A DNA stretch of 64,000 nt from positions 3,410,001 to 3,474,000 of the forward strand of contig JAVFKD010000002.1 of the NCBI GenBank assembly GCA_036429605.1, given 5' to 3'. A program made the position numbers and the translations under genes. Positions 11,426 to 21,424 of this stretch are shown piece after piece. A model generated the notes under the pieces. The model ran no database searches, was not told the DNA's origin, and worked only from the letters and a program-made list of their open reading frames with translations. Numbering within the stretch: position 1 is the first letter of the stretch; each line of letters begins with the position of its first letter. This DNA comes from Cladobotryum mycophilum (Eukaryota > Ascomycota > Sordariomycetes > Hypocreales > Hypocreaceae).

Positions 11426-11994
11426 GATGGAATCACGGAACAAAAGAGATTAAAGCAAGACCTTGTAGCGCAGCGCGGCGTCGGGTACGTCGGATTAGGC
11501 GTTTCTGAAGTCGATGAAGGAAGCGAGCAGAAAGGCACTATTCAAGTATTGAGGGATGCCTAAAGCCTACTCATGGCAGGCCACCGTAAAATCGACAGTT
11601 GTTCGGGCCCTTTGTCAGTGGTGTTGCGTTGTTGGTTCTCGTCGCGCAGCTTTGTTGATGCAAGATTGGCGAGAGCTGGAGGCCTGAGCTGAACACTGAC
11701 TGGAAGTAATGCATGTGGGAGGTACACGTAGTAGTTCCCGTGTGCTCCAACAGGCTGGAATGCACGTCACCCGTGGCTGTGCAGCCACAAAAGTACAAAG
11801 TATCCTCATGCGCCACTGCAATTGATTCAATTAACGCTAATAAGCACAACTCGACAACTGGGTCTTTACACTAGCCGTAATGCGGCAACTAAGCGAGCCC
11901 ACACTTTCAAGACTCCCACGTCAATTTTGGAGATATCGACCTGAAACCAGCGAGAAATCCTCCCAAGACGTCACAAATCCCTAATACCGTCAAA
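11426..11994. promoter_or_regulatory. Divergent promoter region DUF2015/eL28
   Basis: About 570 bases between two divergent genes. No other coding frame is convincing. A GACGTCAC element (CRE-like core) lies at about 11968, close upstream of the eL28 start. It is a possible regulator site seen only as sequence. Confidence 0.4.
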
Positions 11995-12710
11995 ATGGCC
12001 ACTTCCGCCCTTTCTAACATGTCCTCAGACTTGATCTGGGAGGTTGTCCGTGAGTTGAATTGCTGTCGGAGGCTAGTGGAAAAGTTGCTGAAGAAAATCG
12101 GCTAGGAAACAACAACAGCTACCTCTACAAGTCCAAGAAGAATGGCGGTATTCAGCTTTCTCGGGATCCCCTGAACTTGACCAACAACCACTCCCGCAAG
12201 GTGCGAAATTACGACCTGAGAGGCCTCTTTTTGGGAAAAGAACTGTAGCTAATTCTTGTGACAGTATGCTGGTTTCGTCAACGACAAGGTACGATTGCGT
12301 CGAGAATTTTACATTCACTGAAACAGTTTCTAAGTTGATCCACAATTAGGCCATCGGTGTTGTCCCCGGCGAGAAGGGTGGTGTTGTTGTGCTGAGCAAG
12401 AAGGTCTCTGTTGCCACCAAGCCCGCCCAGGCTGTCGTCAAGACCACCATTGGTGGTGGCAAGTCCAACCGCAAGTGAGTTGAATCGGAATATTAGAACA
12501 CAAAGGTTTTGGAAGCTGATAGTAGGTGAAATCAGGACCTACAAGGCCGTTGCCAGCCAGACTGCTAAGACTGGTTACCGCCCTGATCTCCTAAGCGTTG
12601 CTGTTGAGCGTGCTTCTGCCATCAAGAAGTCACAGACCCCCGTCAAGGCCGATCCCGAGCCTAAGTTGAGGGGAAAGAAGGCCAAGAAGGCTGCTGAGGA
12701 GTCTTCTTAA
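11995..12710 (+). CDS. RPL28: 60S ribosomal protein eL28
   Basis: Cytosolic large-subunit ribosomal protein (L28e family), 157 residues. Exons 11995-12049, 12106-12200, 12265-12288, 12350-12474 and 12536-12710 all join in phase. Recognisable stretches are LIWEVVRNNNSYLYKSKKNG, LSRDPLNLTNNHSRKYAGFV, GGGKSNRKTYKAVASQTAKT and a basic tail GKKAKKAAEESS. Four introns in a short gene, two of them near the 5' end, are usual for fungal ribosomal protein genes. An inner methionine (residue 9) is an alternative start that some annotations use. The name follows the eukaryotic L28e family; this is not the yeast gene historically called RPL28, which encodes uL15. Confidence 0.9.
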
Positions 12711-13971
12711 GTTAGTTAAAGGGGAGGGAACTGGAAGTTGTTGGCTTTACCAAAGGTCTAGCAGCCTACAGTAGCTACTCGATAAACTGGGAGGTCATCA
12801 ACGTGATGAGCATCAACTAAGGTTCCTGGGTCACGGCTGGCGTTGGCATTGGAACTCAATTTTGTTAAAAGAACACAGCTGGTTTCAGATGGGGCACCAG
12901 AATTGAAGTTTCTCCAAAAGAACATGGCTCATTGGAGCTCGAGATTATTCCTCTCCGCGTGATTCAGATACTGGTCGTCTACTTAGGAACTGAGACGGAT
13001 TGATTCGGCTTCTATACGAGCTGACAACATGATTGTGAATGTATCATGAGAGATTTGATGTTCTGAGGTAACACTGGGGGGCGACTGAATGGGCTTGTTG
13101 CATCTGAAAGCAGCGTGGTTCTAGGCGAATGATGCGGTAGTTGCTAGAGTTGAAGCAGCACGCGCCATGTTTCGGAAGCTAGAGCGCGGCGCTGCAATCA
13201 TTGGATGGTGCACATTCTGCAATGGTCCTCTACCGTGATGCGGCGCGTAGATGGAAATGGAAACATGTAGCAACACGTAGAAATATGGATCTAGAAACTT
13301 GCACTTCGTGGTGTCATGGCACCAAGACTGTTTCATGCTCGGTTATAGACTTACAGCTTCGGTAGCACATGGACAAATACGGATAATCGCTGACGTGATG
13401 AAGCCCGTGACGGGCCGGTAGACCTCGGAACCACTAATAGCTTCCAACAGTCCGGAAACCAACAAACAGCTAATACCCGAGCCATGGTCACAAGCTGAGG
13501 GCAAGAATGGAAGATATCGGAACCTGACGGATCGACAATGAATCATACCAGTTGGAGAGTTCGAACTATAGGCTTTGCCCCCAAAAACTCCGTTCTCGTG
13601 ATGATGGAAGCAACATCGCGATTTACCAAGTACTCCATTCCTGTAAAGAGAGCTAAACCCCTCTCCCCGATTGGTCCCTCATAGCCCGCGTTGCCCCTCC
13701 TTCTTCACTACCCCTCCATGGCAAATCGGGAAGGATGCTAGCTATTGCGAGACTTACAAGAATGAGCCTCGCGTCACCACGTCTTTTTCTTCTTCTTGCA
13801 TTTTTCTCTCCTTCTTCAACAACACAACTTCTTTCACCACCTATCCATCTGCCTAGTAGTTAAAGAAAGGTCCTGTGCATAGACACTGTAGCCTTCTTTG
13901 CTAATATCATTTTATCTTCTCTTCCTCTTTTCCACATCCCAACAAAAAAAACACCCCGCACTCTCATCACA
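12711..13971. promoter_or_regulatory. 1.26-kb intergenic region eL28 to malate dehydrogenase
   Basis: No supported gene. From about 13660 the sequence becomes pyrimidine-rich on the plus strand (tracts at 13785-13815 and 13905-13935), followed by an A-rich stretch near 13945. This is the classical CT-rich leader of strongly expressed fungal genes and fits the central-metabolism gene downstream. Confidence 0.5.
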
Positions 13972-15437
13972 ATGGTCAAAGCTGGTATGAATGAGCTTGT
14001 CCCTCAAACCCCGCACTCAAGCTTGCTTTGCATGTGCTGTCATGAATACCATCTAACAAGGATTTGTTCATAGTTGTTGCTGGAGCCTCAGGTGGCATTG
14101 GCCAAGTAGGTCCTTGGGGCTTCTTGTTTATTGTATTGGATTAGCTAACAGTTCAAATAGCCTTTGTCTCTTCTGCTCAAGACAAGCCACCTCATTGACG
14201 AGCTCGCTCTTTACGATGTCGTCAACACTCCCGGTGTTGCTGCTGATCTCTCCCACATCTCCTCCCCTGCTGTAAGCTCCCTTCATCCCATTTCCTCCAA
14301 GACCCTTTTACCCATTACTCCGGACGCAATCATCCCTTGGTCCGATATTATCCATCGTTGATTTACTAACAAAATCGCTCCTTAGAAAATCACCGGCTAC
14401 CTCCCTGCCGATGACGGCGCCAAGAAGGCTTTCAAGGACGCCGACATCGTCGTTATCCCTGCCGGAATTCCTCGTATGAGACTACCTCATCCTATCCTAG
14501 CATTGGCAACATGCGCTCTCTCTTGCAGTTGTGTACTGATATATATGCATTAGGCAAGCCTGGTATGACCCGTGATGACCTGTTCAAGATCAACGCCGGC
14601 ATTGTCAAAGGCCTGATCGAGGTCATTGCTGAGGTCGCTCCCAAGGCCTTCATCCTTGTCATCTCCAACCCAGTCAACTCTACTGTTCCCATCTCTGCCG
14701 AGGTCCTCAAGGGCAAGGGGGTCTTTGACGCTCAGCGTCTCTTTGGTGTCACCACCCTTGACATTGTTCGCGCTGAGACCTTTGTCGCTGAGATCATTGG
14801 CGAGTCTCAGCCTCATAAACTTACCATTCCCGTCGTTGGTGGCCACTCTGGCGAGACCATTCTCCCTCTCTTCAGCAAGGCGAACCCAGCTGTCACCATC
14901 CCCGATGACAAGTACGATGCTCTTGTGAACCGTGTTCAGTTTGGCGGTGACGAGGTTGTCAAGGCCAAGGATGGCGGTGGTTCCGCTACTCTGTCTATGG
15001 CTTACGCTGGCTTCCGGTAAGCTGCCGATGCATCATAAAGAACAAGTTTTAGACATTGGTACTAATATTAACTGTCCTAGATTCGCCGAGAAGCTGATCC
15101 GCGCCGTCAAAGGCGAAAAGGGCCTTGTTGAGCCCAGCTACGTTTACCTGCCTGGTGTTCCAGGTGGTGATGTTGTTGCCAAGGAGGTTGGCGTTGAATT
15201 CTTCTCCGTGCCCATTGAGCTTGGAGTAAGTAATATCTGGAATTGGCAGTCCCTGAAATCCTAGCTAATTGTGAATAGCCCAACGGCGCTGAGAAGGCCA
15301 CCAACCCTCTAGAGGGCATCACCTCCAAGGAGAAGGAGCTTCTGAAGAAGGCTATCGAAGGTCTCAAGTCTAACATTGAGAAGGGCGTCGACTTTGTCAA
15401 GAACCCTCCCCAGGCTAATCCTCCCGCCCAAAAGTGA
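13972..15437 (+). CDS. mdh: NAD-dependent malate dehydrogenase, cytosolic type
   Basis: Interconverts malate and oxaloacetate with NAD. Seven exons (13972-13984, 14074-14105, 14161-14271, 14386-14473, 14554-15016, 15081-15225, 15279-15437) all join in phase and give 336 residues. The protein starts MVKAVVAGASGGIGQPLSLL, i.e. the Rossmann glycine loop begins right at the N-terminus with no mitochondrial presequence, and it does not end in a peroxisomal SKL-type signal. Other hallmarks: NPVNSTVPI, the catalytic region TTLDIVRAETF, VVGGHSGETILPL with the active-site histidine, and SMAYAGFRFAEKLIRA. A cytosolic isoform is therefore inferred; filamentous fungi usually have a second, mitochondrial gene. 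The first exon is only 13 bases, so automated gene callers may miss it. A CT-rich leader suggests high expression. Confidence 0.93.
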
Positions 15438-15786
15438 ATATATCCCCCGAATACCCCTTGATTAGTAGCCTCTCAGGTCGAAGACCTTCATGTTTTGAGA
15501 AAAATAGCTATGATGCTAGGCATAATATATGATACTGGCCAGGGTTGCTGATGATTTACTTTTCTTTCATAGGCTGTGAAGTGCAGTGCCCCCACGAAAC
15601 CACTTTCGGTAGTTCTCCATTATCCACCCATCGATGAGGGCGCTGTGGCGAGCTGTCTGGGAATATGATTGTCCGAGAATGGGCCTAACCGATTCATCGG
15701 AGCGGTTGGACAAGTTGCTTTTGGGACGTGATGGGGGAATTTCTCCCTTGCTCTCCAGCAAAAGTTACGCTAGTGTCTTTTTGTTT
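15438..15786. other. Convergent 3' region MDH/TRS33
   Basis: 349 bases between two converging genes. It holds the 3' untranslated parts of both. I see no additional gene or RNA. Confidence 0.4.
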
Positions 15787-16659
15787 CTATGGTTTGGCCG
15801 TGATGGTCTTAATCTGGAACACAGCTCCCGGTAGCTCAGTGACCTCTGCCTGGACGGTGGCATTAATACCAAGAGCAGCCAGTGCTCCCCGTACGATGCC
15901 ACATGGAAACCATAGAAACTGTTAATAGTCAGCTTTGGACAAAAATAAATCCAAGTAAAAGTAGCCTTGGTTTGTTCAACGTACTGGTTGTGCTCGAACT
16001 ACTGCTTGACTGCCCGTTTCTGTGCTCATACGTGAAAATGGACGAAAGACATTATCTGTCAAGACGTAGACACCCTATGATTGTATGAGTTTATATCCTT
16101 TCTAAGTTTTGTTTAGTTTCAGTACACACCCTATGATTCGTTTTTAAGTTGTCAATGTTTTTGCCAAAGACGAGGGACCATAGATCCTTGCAGAGAAACT
16201 TGATGACGTCGAGTGTATCGTTGAACCGCGGGCGATCCTTGGAGAACCTGCAAGAAGATTATGAGCTTTGTTCTGCAAATCCAAGCTGGCGGGGGCTTTG
16301 GCGCTACCTTTCTACAAGTCCCTGGCCGACTCGATAGCCTTGCGATTCCAGCCTGAAATGCATCGCATCGAGGTGCTCATCTTCGTCCAATCTCCTCGGC
16401 GCCGAGGCCACGGACCCTGCGATACCGCCGTGATGACTCGCACTGACGGATTCGGGAGCGGCTATGCTGGCGGGAGGGTGTGCGCCCGTCGTGGAGGCGT
16501 TGTCTGCGGCGGGCAGGGCGGCGGGGGTGTCGCGCTCGGTGGTGATGCGGTGGGCGAGCGGGACGAGCTCGATGAGGAGGAAGTCGAGGCAGGAGGAGGA
16601 GAGGAACGAGGCATGGGGGTCGGAGGAGTTGTAGGGGGCATTGGCGGGGAGAGGGACAT
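15787..16659 (-). CDS. trs33: TRAPP complex subunit Trs33 (TRAPPC6), with an apparent indel near the start
   Basis: Core subunit of the TRAPP Rab-GEF complexes in ER-Golgi and intra-Golgi traffic. Exons 16659-16308, 16247-16130, 16074-15985 and 15918-15787. Family signatures are SSCLDFLLIELVPLAHRIT, FSKDRPRFNDTLDVIKFLCK followed by DLWSLVFGKNIDNLKTNH, GVYVLTDN and FLWFPCGIVRGALAALGI, then a Trs33-type C-terminus. From the only plausible ATG (16659, MSLSP) the frame leaves the conserved one at the G4 run 16646-16649. Adding one base restores MSLSPANAPYNSS and gives 230 residues with all phases closed. No in-frame upstream ATG exists before a stop. The region between the N-terminal helix and residue ~90 is a low-complexity insert common in filamentous fungi. 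A sequencing undercall is the likeliest cause of the break. Confidence 0.85.
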
Positions 16660-17557
16660 AGTTGCGTTGGTTGCTTGAATGAAATGGCGATGCTAGAGAT
16701 ACCTAGATGAGGCGGAAGATGGGGAAGAGGGACGGAGGGGAAAGTCCCCTGATGCCGTCGGACGGGGATGAACGGGTTTGAATTGAAGAGAGGCAGACGT
16801 GTAGCGGTTCGTTTCTGACGCGAAAGAGTGCGAGTTTATATGCGAAAGTGGTTGTGAAAAGAGGATTTGTTGTAGTCGTATTGTCGAACAGTGGTGTGCA
16901 CTCAAAGCGGCCGGGTGGTTTAGGACTGGACGTTGGTTCTTGCGACATTACAGGGTGCCAATAGCTCTCAGCGTGGGGTCCTATAATAAAGGGTAGGTAG
17001 CTCCCGTCGGTCACCACGTCACAAATTGATGGGCTTCAATGATGAGACGGGCTATAATCTCCAGCTTCAATGACTACTACTCCTAATCAGACATTCAGGA
17101 CTAATATTTAGATATAGCTCTTATTTTTAAAGAGGAAATCCATACATTATACTATAAAATGGGCTTCCTTTACAACCAGCTCACAATGCTAACATGCCCG
17201 ACACACGATACGATTCTGCGTTCCAAAAGTATTACAGCAAAATGCCCCTCAAAGAAAAAGTATGTAAGATGCCTCTGGTATCCTGTCCTTGCGAAATCTA
17301 ATATGATAGCAAAGCACCGGGAAGAAAATGCTTCTGCCTTGATAGAAAAAAATACCGTACTCCCCAAATCCGCTAGTTAGCATTTCAACCGACACCATGG
17401 GGGAATCATCCTTTTGTTTCCTCATCTCCTAAAACGCCTATGCTGACCAAAATGACTTTGTTCCGTCTCTCCTATACATTGAGGTGACCTTGCAGATCCT
17501 CGACCAAATATCATAGCCTGCCAGACTGAAGCTACTCAGATGGTTGATAGAGCCCGC
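16660..17557. other. Intergenic region between TRS33 promoter and SUMO ligase 3' end
   Basis: About 900 bases. The part next to 16660 is the TRS33 leader/promoter and the part near 17400-17557 the 3' untranslated end of the downstream minus-strand gene. It is AT-rich around 17090-17160. No conserved frame is seen. Confidence 0.4.
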
Positions 17558-19546
17558 CTAGGAAATGTCATCGTTGCCAGGACTGAGAAATCCTAAGCTC
17601 TCAAGCCCACCACGGTACCCATTCGACCCTGTATTCTGCCGTTTATTTGGGCGCTGAATAGGTTCCTCGTCATCAGACGACAACGTCAAATCTATGATTG
17701 CTGGTGCTGGTCGCTTGGCACTACTTGGAGGGCGCGGTGCTCCAGATGAACCACCCCTACCTCCTGAAACTGGTGTGCTGGTGGACGGCGTGAGATTCTT
17801 TGGAGTCTCTAAGAAGCGCCCACCAACGACATTTACTTCGGATACCTCAAAGTCATCATCGTCATCCCCTAATGATGCTCTATTAGGTCTTGATGATGAT
17901 TCATCCTGAGGCGCTTTTATTGACCACCGACCGTTGGGTTCGATGGTAACCGACATCAGGCTCTTGGGGGTATTCTCAAGAATATCCCGAACGTATCTTA
18001 AAGAAAAATAAGTAATTAGTTTCATAACTATCGCACGAAAAGGGGCTCTTCCTAGAAATTATACTCACTCATCAACTGCAAGCTGGTCAAAAGGCGCAGA
18101 TTTATTACAAATCGGACACAGCCATTGTGGACCTTGTTCTTGGAGCTGTAAATACGACGTTGCGTCAAAACATTGAATATGTGTGCAGCTCATGCTCCGA
18201 CAGGGCACGTCTATTCTCATGTATGATAGGGGGCACCTCATGTCTAAGACTTGCGATGTCGCCACGACGTCAGGGTCTTGGGCCTTCTCATTCACTACCA
18301 TCCATTAGCACACGTCTATGATAGTGTTTTGATGAAGTTGCCTACGCTCTGCTACTACCAACTCCTTGGGGATTTTCCGGCGAGTAGAAACCATAGTGAC
18401 CAACTCAGAAACCGGCGTTGTTTTGCATAAATTTATGAGGAGGTAGAATTTCTGCATGTTCTTCAGGTTAGCCTAAGTGATTCCAGCGGAGACGTGCCAA
18501 CACGGAGATTGACGGGGGATTTCTGACGTGACGGCCACCTGCCTTATTCGTTAACGCATAAGTGAATTCAACGTTATTCATATAATTTGATCGGAGACGG
18601 AGAGAGTTGGTAATATCCACCGGTCTGGTAGAACCCGGCTTGTTCTTAAGGCCGCGTAAATTTGCCTTGACTTCATCACCGTTCACCTTGAGCTCAGATT
18701 GGTGGGGGAAAGCAATGTCTTGGATGCCCGTATTGTCTCCGGCGCAAAATACCATAATCTTGTAGCTCTTGTCTTCGAGGCATCGCTGGAGAATCGGATG
18801 ATCGCTTAACTTGATGGGCGTGGTGACAGAATTCCTATGCTGTGCCATGGCTGGACAAACGGAGATGTTAGGCGCTGTTCCTTGCACGGAGGGTGATTAG
18901 ATTACTTGCCATCGCAGACGCGCACATTGCTTATAGGAGCTTCGATCTGATAAAAAGGGCTGGGTTTGAAGGATAGAGGAGGAGTCAAGGTCGTGGCATA
19001 TGAAGAGAGTGACCGATGTCCATTAGAAGCACCGGAACCAAACTCTCCTGCACTGCTGTAGTTTCCTGCGGTGTACTGCGGCATCGAGGGCGATAGGGCG
19101 GAAGGTAGTGAGGATTGTGGGAAGTTGACGTTACTCCGTGCCGCGGGGCCTTTTGAGGGACTCGAGCGCTGTGCAACTGCATTGACAATACTTTGGCGGA
19201 CTTGGTGAAATCGCGAGACCTCATTGTGGTTAACTGTTTCTTGGATTACTAACGAACAAAAGCACAGTTAGCATGGAGACGCTGACGAACTCAGGATTGG
19301 GTCAGTGGTGCCCAAATATTATTATGGAGAAGGCAGTGGTGTCTTTATGTGATTTGATGCAAATGATGGGAAAGGTCACCTACGATTGATGATGCGTCGC
19401 TGAAGTTCAGCCTTGACGCCAGTACTCTTGAGACCGTTCACCTGGCATACGGACGACAGTTGACGATTGAAGAGCGAGTTGCCTTGGACTTGTCTGAGCA
19501 GCGCATTCACTTCATGCTGCGGGATAGAAGTCATCGGCGATGCCAT
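17558..19546 (-). CDS. SIZ1: SUMO E3 ligase, Siz/PIAS family (SAP, PINIT, SP-RING)
   Basis: Transfers SUMO from Ubc9 to nuclear substrates. Six exons: 19546-19384, 19248-18910, 18850-18543, 18451-18346, 18294-18069 and 17996-17558. All phases close, giving 526 residues. Domains in order: SAP-like DNA-binding motif at ~10-65 (QVNGLKSTGVKAELQRRIIN), PINIT at ~150-290 (FKPSPFY, KIMVFCAGDN, KFYLLINLCKTTPVSELV), SP-RING at ~310-370 (CPLSYMRIDVPCRSMSCTH, then CPICNKS) and a C-terminal SUMO-interaction motif IIDLTLSSDDEE. Introns 2 and 3 fit only as GC-AG (donors GCAAGT at 18909 and GCAGGT at 18542). The first is convincing, the second less so. It is shorter than yeast Siz1 (904 residues) and closer in length to S. 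pombe Pli1. Whether another paralogue exists is unknown. Confidence 0.88.
18851..18909 (-). other. GC-AG intron 2 of the SUMO ligase gene
   Basis: 59-nt intron with donor GCAAGT and acceptor GTCCAG. The neighbouring GT (two bases on) does not keep frame. The GC donor joins VRVCD to AMAQHRNSV in phase. Confidence 0.6.
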
Positions 19547-20458
19547 TGTGCCCTAATGAGGCATGCGGGAGAGGCAGAAGAGGATCGACCGAAGCCTCGC
19601 AAAGGCATGAAGGCAGCCGTCGTGCAGGTGAAGCGGCAGGCAGCGGAACGATGCGATCGGGGAGCGTGACCGAGGTGAGCAGTTGCTAAAGCTGGAGCCG
19701 AATCCGGGGGAAGCTTGCAAGAAGAAGGAAAAGGGAAAGGCGAAATATGGCGGATGAACTCGTCGCGCGATCTTGTTGCTCGCACCCAAGGTAGGTTTTA
19801 TGCGAACTCGAAGATGCGATGGCGATGACAGTGGTAAAGGCAAAGAAAGGCGAAGACGAAGGCGCAGTCGAGGTTCGTCTTATCGAGGGTGAGGGCGAGT
19901 CTTGCGTATGTTGGGTTGGCGAAGCGTAAAATATGAATGCTGGGGGGAGGGGGTCTTAGTATTTGCTTCTCCCACTCGGAAATCTTTTCCACTGTAAGGT
20001 CTCCTTCTCATTCACTCTCCTCGACCTTGACCTGGACCTTGGCCTTGACGTCGACCTCGCCATCAACGTCTGGAGATGGTTCGGCGAATACAAATGAAAG
20101 CAGCAGAGAACATTTAACGACTCACGTCTTATTACAGCGGATAGCAGCAGCTGGCAGCCCTCTAAGACAGTTCTGCTCCAGCTAAATGATTAATGTCTAC
20201 TTACGGCGTACTCCGTCCAGGTACCTTAGTACTCACCTAATAGTACTAGCCCTGGAGGTACGACTATAGTATCCGGATGCGCTAGTAAAATATGGGTAAT
20301 CAGCCACAGGCCCAAGATATACTTCGATGCTTGCGCGCCACAGCCTTATCGCAAAATGCCCCTCTGATATCTACAACTTTTCTTTCTTTCTCGAATCTTC
20401 ATCATCGAGACGGAACAAAACTCAGCAACGTCTTGAAATAGCGACAGTCACAGCAATA
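19547..20458. promoter_or_regulatory. Divergent promoter region SUMO ligase/DUF2423
   Basis: About 910 bases between divergent genes. No supported gene. The ACGGAGTA-type octamer occurs in reverse orientation at 20209-20216, and KpnI-like GGTACC motifs lie just after it. Pyrimidine-rich sequence near 20370-20400 precedes the downstream start. Confidence 0.4.
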
Positions 20459-20953
20459 ATGGCAAAGGGCGCACGTTCGAGTGCCACAAAGGCAAACAAC
20501 AGGCGATTGGCCACAAACGTGTTCGGCCCTGCAGAAGATGCTCGCCGTGAACGTCTCTCTGCGAAATTGTTGGAGTTGGCAAAGCAGCCCAAACCCGAGT
20601 CTTCTGATGCCGATATGAAGTGTAAGTCCTTTGAATGCGCCCATCAGAACTTCCAGCAGTATAGAAAACAGCATTAATCAAGTCGCTTCTAGTGATTCTC
20701 GACGATTCCGTTGACCAGGACAAGGAAGAACAGACTACCAAAGAGGATGCTGGTATGTTGCCACGCCATACTTGCCCTACACTTGACTAACAACGTTTAT
20801 CTTCTAGCCATGGAGGTCGACTCATCATCCAAGTCATCGAGTACACGAATTGGAAAGAAGCGCATCGACAAAAGAAAGCAAAAGACATCCAAGATTGTCT
20901 TTTCAAAATACAGCGATAGGCAAGCTGCCAAAAAGAAGAGAAGCGGAAAATAA
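20459..20953 (+). CDS. DUF2423 small basic protein
   Basis: Three exons (20459-20621, 20693-20752, 20808-20953) joined in phase give 122 residues. The N-terminus MAKGARSSATKANNRRLATN followed by VFGPAEDARRERLSAKLLEL is the DUF2423 signature shared with yeast Ybl028c. The middle is acidic and the C-terminus strongly basic (KKRIDKRKQKTSKIVFSKYS ending KKKRSGK), consistent with a nuclear or nucleolar protein. Family members have been linked to the nucleolus and ribosome assembly, but I know of no assigned activity. There is no sign of damage. Confidence 0.75.
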
Positions 20954-21424
20954 GCGCGCTGGATCTAATATGGGGTTTCATATGATATTTGGGCTGTTGT
21001 TTTGTTCTATTGCGACATCTTTTTTGTCTCTTCTTCCGTATTTCTGTTGTCTTTGTCTGCATGATCATCGAATCTTGAGAATTTGAACGATACCCACGAT
21101 AAAGGTCCAAATTTTTTTTTTTTGGCTTGGCAGTTTGACTCGTGTGGCGCAGCTCATTTCTTCCAACTCGAACTCGCGTTAAACCAATCACGGCCAATTT
21201 ATCACCCATGATTTACTTACCTAGTATCTCACCAACAAGCAAACTTCCCAATACCATATACATACGATGAAAAAGGAGTCTCGATCCTGTCTTTTGTCGC
21301 GTCTCATCTCGTAAATAACATTCATTATTAGTTCTGATGGATATTCGGTCGCAATAACAATACACCTTCTCCCGTACTTCTTTGCTTCTAATTCATTCGC
21401 TCATTACAATTCTGGGGGTTAGAA
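20954..21424. other. Intergenic region DUF2423 to LAS21
   Basis: 471 bases between tandem plus-strand genes. A run of 11 T lies at about 21112-21122. This is probably terminator and promoter sequence; no gene is recognisable. Confidence 0.4.

Noticed and set aside
16268..16678. Plus-strand Gly/Glu-rich frame opposite TRS33
   Set aside because: It is antisense to the conserved Trs33 coding sequence, which explains the composition.
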